From positions 1 to 7,685 of the forward strand of contig JBPCOI010000038.1 of assembly GCA_051000395.1 (NCBI GenBank): 7,685 nt of DNA. Reading direction: 5' to 3'. This document shows, piece by piece, positions 1-4,868 of the stretch (its first letter is position 1; each line of letters opens with the position of its first letter). Origin of the DNA: JBPCOI01 sp051000395. Its GTDB lineage: Bacteria; Actinomycetota; Actinomycetes; Mycobacteriales; Jatrophihabitantaceae. The notes below the pieces were generated by a model. It was not told where the DNA came from. It saw only the letters and a list, made by a program, of their open reading frames with translations, and ran no database searches. The position numbers and the translations under genes are program-made.

Positions 1-935
1 GTCCGCGGGTGCGCCGGGCCGGCGCCGGCCACCTCGCTTCCCGGCCGTGCCGCCGCCTGCGCCGCGGCCTTCGCGACCGGCTTGGGGCGCCGGGTGGTGA
101 ACGTGCTCGCCGAGCGGGCTCGCGTGCGCAGACCCAGCGCGTCGAGGGCCGAGGGCAACATCGCGCGGACGGCCTCGGCGTATCCGGCCGCCGACGGGTG
201 GAACCTGTCCTCCGCGAACAGCTCGCGGTGGGTCGCGAACAGGGGGCCCAGCAGGTCGCCGAGCGACACCGTCCGCCCACCTGCGCGCACCACGGCGACC
301 GTCTGCGCCGCTGCCATCCGGCGTGACAGGCGGCGGGCGTACCAGCGCAAAGGCTGCGGCAGCGGCGAGATCGTGCCGAGGTCGGGACAGGTGCCGACGA
401 CGACCTCGGCGCCGAGGGCGCGCAGCCGCCGCACGGCGGTCTCCAGATGGCGCGCCGGCTCGGCGGGCCGGGTGCGCTCGGTGACGTCGTTAGCGCCGAT
501 CATCACCACGGCCAGTTCGGGTCGGGCGTCGCCGAGCGCCTCGAGCTGCGCGGCCAGGTCGTGGGACTCCGCACCCACGACCGCGACGTTGGTGACGTGG
601 ACGGGCCGGCGCGCGGCGTCGGAGATGCCGATCGCGAGCTGAGCGGCCGGCGTGTCGCGGTCGCGGTGCGCGCCGTAGCCGGCCGCGCTCGAATCGCCGA
701 GCACCGCGATGCGGATCGGCGGACGGCTGCGGCTGACTCCCTCAGCCGTCCAGACGGTGTCGTGGGAGATCGGAGGCAGGTTGGTGGCCACCGGGATGCG
801 ACGCTTGGCGACCTTCGTCTCGCCGAGCATCACCCCGAACAGCGACGCGCCACCGAAGAGCCCGAGCACGGCGACAACGCCGCCGCCGTACACCACGGCG
901 GCGGCGATCTTCCTGGCTCTGCTTGCTCGACTCAC
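1..935 (-). CDS. Membrane-anchored SGNH/GDSL hydrolase (Rv1075c-like), 3' end cut off by window edge
   Basis: Seen: 311 residues are visible from GTG 935 and the frame is still open at the left edge. A hydrophobic segment at about residues 10-37 follows a basic N-terminus (MSRASRARK), suggesting a signal anchor or uncleaved signal peptide with an N-in/C-out catalytic domain. SGNH block I is IAVLGDSS (nucleophile Ser82), the block II glycine lies in VAVVGAES (Gly121), block III is GAND (147-150), and block V is DRFHPS (Asp243, His246), so the whole catalytic set is present. The tail after about residue 270 is rich in Arg, Lys, Ala and Pro and looks disordered. Family knowledge: SGNH enzymes hydrolyse esters of lipids or carbohydrates; the true substrate cannot be read here. 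The M. tuberculosis gene Rv1075c, an exported GDSL-type esterase of about 310 residues near cbs and metB, is the likely counterpart by motifs and synteny. The GTG start is supported by a strong Shine-Dalgarno. The gene diverges from cbs. Confidence 0.88.
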   Translation of the reverse strand, partial: MSRASRARKIAAAVVYGGGVVAVLGLFGGASLFGVMLGETKVAKRRIPVATNLPPISHDTVWTAEGVSRSRPPIRIAVLGDSSAAGYGAHRDRDTPAAQLAIGISDAARRPVHVTNVAVVGAESHDLAAQLEALGDARPELAVVMIGANDVTERTRPAEPARHLETAVRRLRALGAEVVVGTCPDLGTISPLPQPLRWYARRLSRRMAAAQTVAVVRAGGRTVSLGDLLGPLFATHRELFAEDRFHPSAAGYAEAVRAMLPSALDALGLRTRARSASTFTTRRPKPVAKAAAQAAARPGSEVAGAGPAHPR

Positions 936-945
936 GTCGGTGGGA

Positions 946-952
946 CCTCCCT
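946..952 (-). promoter_or_regulatory. Ribosome binding site of the SGNH hydrolase gene
   Basis: Read on the minus strand this is AGGGAGG, ending 10 nt before GTG 935. It is the only strong Shine-Dalgarno seen at a gene start in this window, and it fixes the GTG start. It contrasts with the apparently leaderless plus-strand genes. Confidence 0.75.
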
Positions 953-963
953 GGTTCCAGGCG

Positions 964-969
964 AGGCTA
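964..969 (-). promoter_or_regulatory. Putative -10 box of the SGNH hydrolase gene
   Basis: The minus strand reads TAGCCT, which fits the actinobacterial TANNNT -10 pattern. A start about 7 nt downstream (an A near 956) would give a leader of about 21 nt containing the AGGGAGG ribosome binding site. No recognisable -35 lies at 17 bp spacing. The call rests on pattern and position only. Confidence 0.4.
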
Positions 970-996
970 GCGTGAGGTCCGGACGGCGCTAGCGTG
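966..996. repeat. Pair of GCTAGC palindromes / GCTAGCGTG direct repeat between divergent genes
   Basis: GCTAGCGTG occurs at 966-974 and again at 988-996. Each contains the palindrome GCTAGC, and the copies start 22 bp apart, about two helical turns. A third palindrome, TCCGGA, sits between them at 978-983. The two copies overlap the putative -10 boxes of the divergent genes. This could be an operator for a dimeric regulator or simply a by-product of two TAG-containing -10 boxes; I cannot tell which. Confidence 0.4.
990..995 (+). promoter_or_regulatory. Putative -10 box of cbs, leaderless transcript
   Basis: TAGCGT matches TANNNT and ends 6 nt before ATG 1002, so a start at the usual distance would fall on or next to the A of the ATG. 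There is no Shine-Dalgarno in the 20 nt before the ATG, which agrees with leaderless translation. The same TAGCGTGGCG string precedes metB. No clear -35 is visible. Confidence 0.55.
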
Positions 997-1001
997 GCGC
1001 C

Positions 1002-2381
1002 ATGCGCTACTGCGAATCCCTGCTGGAGCTGATCGGCAACACGCCACTGGTCCGGCTGCGCTCGGTGACCGGCGACCTGCCGGCCGACCGGGCGCCGACG
1101 GTGCTGGCCAAGATCGAGTACTTCAACCCCGGCGGGTCGGTGAAGGACCGCATCGCGGTGCGGATGATCGATGCCGCCGAGACCGCCGGGCTACTGACTC
1201 CCGGAGGCACGATCGTCGAGCCGACCTCGGGGAACACGGGCATCGGCCTTGCCCTGGTGGCCCAGCAGCGCGGCTACCACTGCATTTTCGTGTGCCCGGA
1301 CAAGGTGAGCGCCGACAAGATCAACACGTTGCGGGCATATGGGGCCGACGTCGTGGTCTGCCCCACGGCCGTCTCGCCGGAGGACCCCCGCTCCTACTAC
1401 TCGGTCTCCGACCGGCTGGCCCGCGAGACGCCTGGCGGGTGGAAGCCGGACCAGTACGCCAACCCGAACAACCCGCGCTCGCACTACGAGACGACCGGGC
1501 CCGAGCTGTGGGAGCAGACCGGGGGCCAGATCACGCACTTCGTCGCCGGTATCGGCACCGGCGGCACGATCAGCGGGACCGGCCGTTACCTGAAGGAGCG
1601 CGGCCCGGTGCGGGTGATCGGTGCCGACCCGGAGGGCTCGGTGTACTCGGGCGGGACGGGTCGTCCCTACCTCGTCGAGGGCGTCGGCGAGGACTTCTGG
1701 CCGGCCACCTATGACAGGTCGATCTGCGACGAGATCGTGCCGGTGTCCGACGCCGAATCGTTCGCGATGACGCGGCGGCTGGCCCGCGAGGAGGGGCTGC
1801 TGAGCGGCGGGTCGTGCGGCATGGCGGTCGTCGCGGCGCTGCGGGTCGCGCAGCGGTGCGACCCGTCGGACGTCGTGGTGGTGCTGCTGCCCGACGGCGG
1901 CCGCGGGTACCTGTCGAAGATCTTCTCCGATTCGTGGATGGCCGACTACGGCTTCCTGGGCACGTCCGGGGAGATCACCGTGCTCGACGTGTTGCAGGGC
2001 AAGTCGGGCCAGACGCCGTCGCTGGTCCACGCCCACCCGAACGAGACGGTGCGCGAAGCCATCGACATCCTGCGCGAATACGGGGTGTCGCAGCTGCCCG
2101 TCGTGCGGGCCGAACCACCGGTGACCGCGGGAGAGGTGGTCGGTTCGGTGTCCGAACGGGCGCTGCTGGAGGCGTTGTTCGCCGGGACGGCCTCGCTGGC
2201 CGATGCGCTGGAGCCGCACATGTCCGCCCCGTTGCCGATCATCGGGTCGGGGGAGCCGGTGTCCGCGGCGACAGCGGCGCTCGGCAAGGCCGACGCCCTG
2301 CTCGTGCACGTCGACGGCAAGCCCGCCGGCGTGCTGACCCGCCAGGACCTGCTCGGGCACCTCACCGACGCCCTCCCCTGA
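1002..2381 (+). CDS. cbs: Cystathionine beta-synthase (PLP domain plus two CBS domains)
   Basis: Role: PLP enzyme that condenses serine with homocysteine to cystathionine, the first step of transsulfuration toward cysteine; cytosolic. Seen: 459 residues. The fold-type II PLP domain spans about 5-315, with the Schiff-base lysine Lys48 in NPGGSVKDR, the substrate loop PTSGNTG (74-80), the phosphate-binding loop GTGGT (185-189), and Ser271 in GGSCG at the position that contacts the PLP ring nitrogen. Residues about 325-459 form a CBS-domain pair (GVSQLPVV and AGVLTRQDLLG are typical strands and turns). No N-terminal heme segment of the human type is present. Length and sequence match mycobacterial Cbs (about 464 aa). 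The CBS pair separates it from cysteine synthases of the CysK/CysM type. Known for the family: CBS modules often bind S-adenosylmethionine and adjust activity; whether this one does is inference. The ATG start is supported by the family N-terminus and the leaderless -10. metB follows on the same strand. Confidence 0.95.
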   Translation: MRYCESLLELIGNTPLVRLRSVTGDLPADRAPTVLAKIEYFNPGGSVKDRIAVRMIDAAETAGLLTPGGTIVEPTSGNTGIGLALVAQQRGYHCIFVCPDKVSADKINTLRAYGADVVVCPTAVSPEDPRSYYSVSDRLARETPGGWKPDQYANPNNPRSHYETTGPELWEQTGGQITHFVAGIGTGGTISGTGRYLKERGPVRVIGADPEGSVYSGGTGRPYLVEGVGEDFWPATYDRSICDEIVPVSDAESFAMTRRLAREEGLLSGGSCGMAVVAALRVAQRCDPSDVVVVLLPDGGRGYLSKIFSDSWMADYGFLGTSGEITVLDVLQGKSGQTPSLVHAHPNETVREAIDILREYGVSQLPVVRAEPPVTAGEVVGSVSERALLEALFAGTASLADALEPHMSAPLPIIGSGEPVSAATAALGKADALLVHVDGKPAGVLTRQDLLGHLTDALP

Positions 2382-2398
2382 TACCCGACCCGACCCCC

Positions 2399-2443
2399 CG
2401 ACCTGACTTCCCGACCTGACTCCCCGACCTGACTCCCCGACCT
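2399..2443. repeat. 13-bp tandem repeat between cbs and metB (about 3.5 copies)
   Basis: Unit CGACCTGACTYCC: copies at 2399-2411 (with TTCC), 2412-2424 and 2425-2437 (identical, with TCCC), then a partial CGACCT at 2438-2443. Two more CGACC cores precede them at 2386-2390 and 2391-2395, giving six cores in 57 nt. It begins 18 nt after the cbs stop and ends 34 nt before the metB ATG. The 13-nt unit is not a multiple of three and lies outside any plausible gene. Confidence 0.85.
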
Positions 2444-2450
2444 GGGGGGT
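2432..2450 (+). terminator. Possible GC hairpin after cbs / before metB
   Basis: ACTCCCC (2432-2438) can pair with GGGGGGT (2444-2450) around a GACCT loop: seven pairs with one G-U. It has no T-run, so it is not a classical intrinsic terminator, but actinobacterial terminators often lack one. It sits at the end of the tandem repeat and 15 nt before the metB -10 box, so it could end or weaken read-through from cbs. Weak support. Confidence 0.3.
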
Positions 2451-2464
2451 GGATGGGGGCTGGG

Positions 2465-2470
2465 TAGCGT
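2465..2470 (+). promoter_or_regulatory. Putative -10 box of metB, leaderless transcript
   Basis: TAGCGT, followed by 7 nt and then ATG 2478. The string TAGCGTGGCG is identical to that before cbs. A start at normal distance lands at the ATG, and no Shine-Dalgarno is present. This favours ATG 2478 over GTG 2469, because the GTG overlaps the -10 box itself. Confidence 0.55.
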
Positions 2471-2477
2471 GGCGGGC

Positions 2478-3623
2478 ATGGGTCCCGGGTTCGACACGCT
2501 TGCCATCCACGCAGGGCAGGAGCCCGACCCGCTCACCGGGGCCGTCGCCGTCCCGATCTACGCCACCTCCACGTACAAGCAGGACGGCGTCGGCGGCCTG
2601 CGCGGGGGCTACGAGTACAGCCGCAGCGCCAACCCGACGCGCACCGCGCTCGAGCAGGCGCTCGCCGCGCTCGAACACGGCACTCGCGGTCTCGCCTTCG
2701 CCAGCGGGCTGGCCGCCGAGGACACCCTGCTGCGTACGCTCTGCCGGCCCGGCGATCACGTGATCCTGCCCGGCGACGCCTACGGCGGCACCTTCCGGCT
2801 GGTCTCGCGCGTGCTCAGCAACTGGGGCCTGGACTACACCTCGGTCCCGCTCGCGGACCTCGACGCAGTGCGTGCCGCGGTGCGCGAGAACACCCGCGTG
2901 CTCTGGTGCGAGACGCCGACGAACCCCCTGCTGGGCATCGCCGACGTCGCGGCGCTCGCCGAGATCGCACACGCCGCGCAGGCCCAGGTCCGTCTCGTCG
3001 TCGACAACACCTTCGCCAGCCCGTACCTGCAGCAGCCGCTCGCGCTCGGCGCGGACGTCGTCGTGCACTCCACGACGAAATACCTGGGCGGCCATTCCGA
3101 CGTCGTCGGCGGGGCGCTCGTCACGGCAGACCCCGAACTGGGTCAGGACCTGGCCTTCCACCAGAACTCGATGGGCGCCGTCGCCGGACCCTTCGACTCG
3201 TGGCTGGTGCTGCGCGGCATCAAGACCCTGGGTGTGCGCATGGACCGGCACTGCGCCAACGCTGCGCGCATCGTCGAGTTCCTCTCGGGGCACCCTGCGG
3301 TGGCGCGCGTGCTGTACCCGGGCCTTCCCGAGCATCCCGGCCACGACATCGCGGCCAGGCAGATGCGGGGCTTCGGCGGGATGGTGTCCTTCACCCTGCG
3401 CGACGGGGAGGAGGCGGCACTGAAGGTGTGCGAGCTGTGCGAGCTGTTCACCCTCGGCGAGTCCCTCGGCGGCGTGGAGTCGCTGATCGAGCACCCCGGA
3501 CGGATGACGCACGCCAGCGCCGCGGGCTCGCCGCTGCAGGTGCCCGACGACCTGGTGCGGCTCTCGGTCGGGATCGAGAACGTCGAGGACCTGCTCGCCG
3601 ACCTCGCCCAGGCCCTCGCCTGA
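2478..3623 (+). CDS. metB: Cystathionine gamma-synthase/gamma-lyase family PLP enzyme
   Basis: Role: Cys/Met-metabolism PLP enzyme (fold type I). As a synthase it joins an activated homoserine with cysteine into cystathionine; as a lyase it splits cystathionine to cysteine. Seen: 381 residues from ATG 2478 (384 from the in-frame GTG 2469). Tyr47 and Arg49 in YSRSANPTR bind the PLP phosphate of the neighbouring subunit, Tyr102 (DAYGG) stacks on the cofactor, Asp176 lies in VVDNTF, the Schiff-base lysine Lys201 lies in HSTTKYLGGHSD, Glu334 lies in SLGGVESLIEHP, and Arg361 in VRLSVGIE binds the substrate carboxylate. The SLGGVESLI motif resembles E. coli MetB, and the whole protein closely resembles M. 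tuberculosis Rv1079 (MetB). The adjacent cbs makes a lyase (reverse transsulfuration) direction plausible, but sequence alone does not separate synthase from lyase. It has its own leaderless promoter and follows cbs by 96 nt; the acuC-like gene begins 72 nt later. Confidence 0.93.
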   Translation: MGPGFDTLAIHAGQEPDPLTGAVAVPIYATSTYKQDGVGGLRGGYEYSRSANPTRTALEQALAALEHGTRGLAFASGLAAEDTLLRTLCRPGDHVILPGDAYGGTFRLVSRVLSNWGLDYTSVPLADLDAVRAAVRENTRVLWCETPTNPLLGIADVAALAEIAHAAQAQVRLVVDNTFASPYLQQPLALGADVVVHSTTKYLGGHSDVVGGALVTADPELGQDLAFHQNSMGAVAGPFDSWLVLRGIKTLGVRMDRHCANAARIVEFLSGHPAVARVLYPGLPEHPGHDIAARQMRGFGGMVSFTLRDGEEAALKVCELCELFTLGESLGGVESLIEHPGRMTHASAAGSPLQVPDDLVRLSVGIENVEDLLADLAQALA

Positions 3624-3683
3624 ATCCGACCGGGCGACTGTCACCGCCGTAGCGGGGGCAGACGTTGCAGGATCGGATCGCAC

Positions 3684-3689
3684 TACCGT
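3684..3689 (+). promoter_or_regulatory. Putative -10 box of the acuC-like gene, leaderless transcript
   Basis: TACCGT matches TANNNT and is separated by exactly 6 nt from ATG 3696, the same geometry as cbs. No Shine-Dalgarno precedes the ATG. A clear -35 is not visible; TTGCAG at 3665-3670 is only 13 bp upstream, too close. It would drive both acuC and the overlapping acyltransferase gene. Confidence 0.5.
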
Positions 3690-3695
3690 TGGGTC

Positions 3696-4868
3696 ATGGC
3701 GTGCACTGCGGTGGCGATCTGGGATGAGGGCTATCTCGCCTACGACTTCGGTGACCATCCGCTGAACCCGCTCCGGCTGGAGCTGACGATCCGGCTGGCG
3801 CGCGAACTCGGCGTGCTGGACCGGCTGCAGGTCATCGCACCGGTGCCGGCCGCGGAGGCACAGTTGCGCACCGTGCACGACGCCGGCTACCTGGACGCCG
3901 TCCGGGCCGCCAGCTCGGACCCTGGCTTCACCGGCTTCGGTCTCGGCACCGGGGACGATCCCGTCTTCCCCGGCATGTACGATGCGTCCGCCCTCGTCGC
4001 CGGCGGTTCGGCGCTGGCAGCCGGCGAGCTGTGTGCCGGGCGCGCCGAGCACGCCGTCAACATCGCCGGCGGCCTGCACCACGCGATGGCCGGCTACGCC
4101 AGCGGTTTCTGCGTCTTCAACGACGTCGTGCTGGGCATCCGCACGCTGCTCGCCGGTGGCGCCACCAAGATCGCCTACGTGGACGTCGACGTGCATCACG
4201 GCGACGGCGTGCAGGCCGCGTTCTACGACGACCCGCGGGTGCTCACGATCAGCCTGCACCAGGACCCGCGCACGCTGTTTCCGGGCACCGGGCTGCCCAC
4301 CGAGCTCGGCCGTGGCGCGGCAGAGGGGACGTCGGTGAACGTAGCGCTGCCGCCCGGGACGGACGACTCCGGTTGGCTGCGGGCATTCCGGGCGGTCGTG
4401 CCCGGCGCGGTGCGGGCCTTCGGGCCGGACGTGCTCGTCACGCAGTGCGGTTGCGACACCCACCACGAGGATCCGCTCGCGAACCTGGAGCTGAGCGTGG
4501 ACGGCCAGCGCGCGGCGATCGGGGAGCTGCACCGGCTGGCGCACGAGGTGGCCGGTGGCAAGTGGCTCGCGTTCGGCGGGGGCGGCTACGGGATCGTCCG
4601 CTGCGTGCCCCGCACCTGGACCCACCTACTAGCCGAGGCGAGCGGGGTGCCGGTCGCGCCGCAAACGCCGGTGCCCGCCGCCTGGACGAGGCACCTGCGC
4701 GATCGCGGCGTTCGCGGGGAGCTGCCCGCCACGATGGGTGAGGGCCGTACGCCGCACGCCGAGGCCTGGGCGCCGGGCGGCGAGAGCTGGCTCGACCGCG
4801 CGATCGGCGCCACCCGCAACGCTGCCTTCCCGCTGCTCGGCCTGGACCCGGACGATCCCCGTGACTGA
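3696..4868 (+). CDS. acuC: AcuC-type lysine deacetylase (class I histone-deacetylase fold)
   Basis: Role: zinc hydrolase that removes acetyl (or other acyl) groups from lysine side chains of proteins. In Bacillus subtilis, AcuC reactivates acetyl-CoA synthetase. Seen: 390 residues, close to the usual 375-390 of AcuC. Catalytic His128-His129 lie in IAGGLHHAM. The zinc ligands are Asp165 and His167 in YVDVDVHHGDG and Asp254 in CGCDTHHEDP. The catalytic tyrosine is Tyr298 in FGGGGYG. The substrate-rim stretch SGFCVFNDV (136-144) is intact, so the enzyme should be active. The N-terminus AIWDEGYLAYDFGDHPLNP is typical of AcuC, supporting ATG 3696. The residues after about 325 form the family's C-terminal extension. 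The stop overlaps the next gene by 8 nt (GTGACTGA), implying co-transcription and translational coupling with the acyltransferase. The true acyl preference and target proteins are inference. A polyamine deacetylase is a less likely alternative. Confidence 0.92.
   Translation: MACTAVAIWDEGYLAYDFGDHPLNPLRLELTIRLARELGVLDRLQVIAPVPAAEAQLRTVHDAGYLDAVRAASSDPGFTGFGLGTGDDPVFPGMYDASALVAGGSALAAGELCAGRAEHAVNIAGGLHHAMAGYASGFCVFNDVVLGIRTLLAGGATKIAYVDVDVHHGDGVQAAFYDDPRVLTISLHQDPRTLFPGTGLPTELGRGAAEGTSVNVALPPGTDDSGWLRAFRAVVPGAVRAFGPDVLVTQCGCDTHHEDPLANLELSVDGQRAAIGELHRLAHEVAGGKWLAFGGGGYGIVRCVPRTWTHLLAEASGVPVAPQTPVPAAWTRHLRDRGVRGELPATMGEGRTPHAEAWAPGGESWLDRAIGATRNAAFPLLGLDPDDPRD

Noticed and set aside
9..992. 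Plus-strand open frames opposite the SGNH hydrolase
   Set aside because: The minus strand carries all SGNH blocks in order in one frame with a ribosome binding site; the plus frames are Arg-rich shadows.
3644..3655. Possible terminator hairpin after metB (CCGC-CGTA-GCGG)
   Set aside because: Only four base pairs and no T-run; such stems are expected by chance at this GC content.
1191..4625. Very long minus-strand open frame (1144 codons) antisense to cbs, metB and acuC
   Set aside because: Its translation is Arg/Gly/His/Val-rich with no domain motif, while the plus strand encodes three recognisable enzymes with all catalytic residues. High GC3 removes stops from this antisense frame.
4738..4860. 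N-terminal extension of the acyltransferase to GTG 4738
   Set aside because: The extra 41 residues lie inside acuC in another frame, are Arg-rich and match no GNAT N-terminus; GTG 4861 in the GTGACTGA overlap is the natural start.
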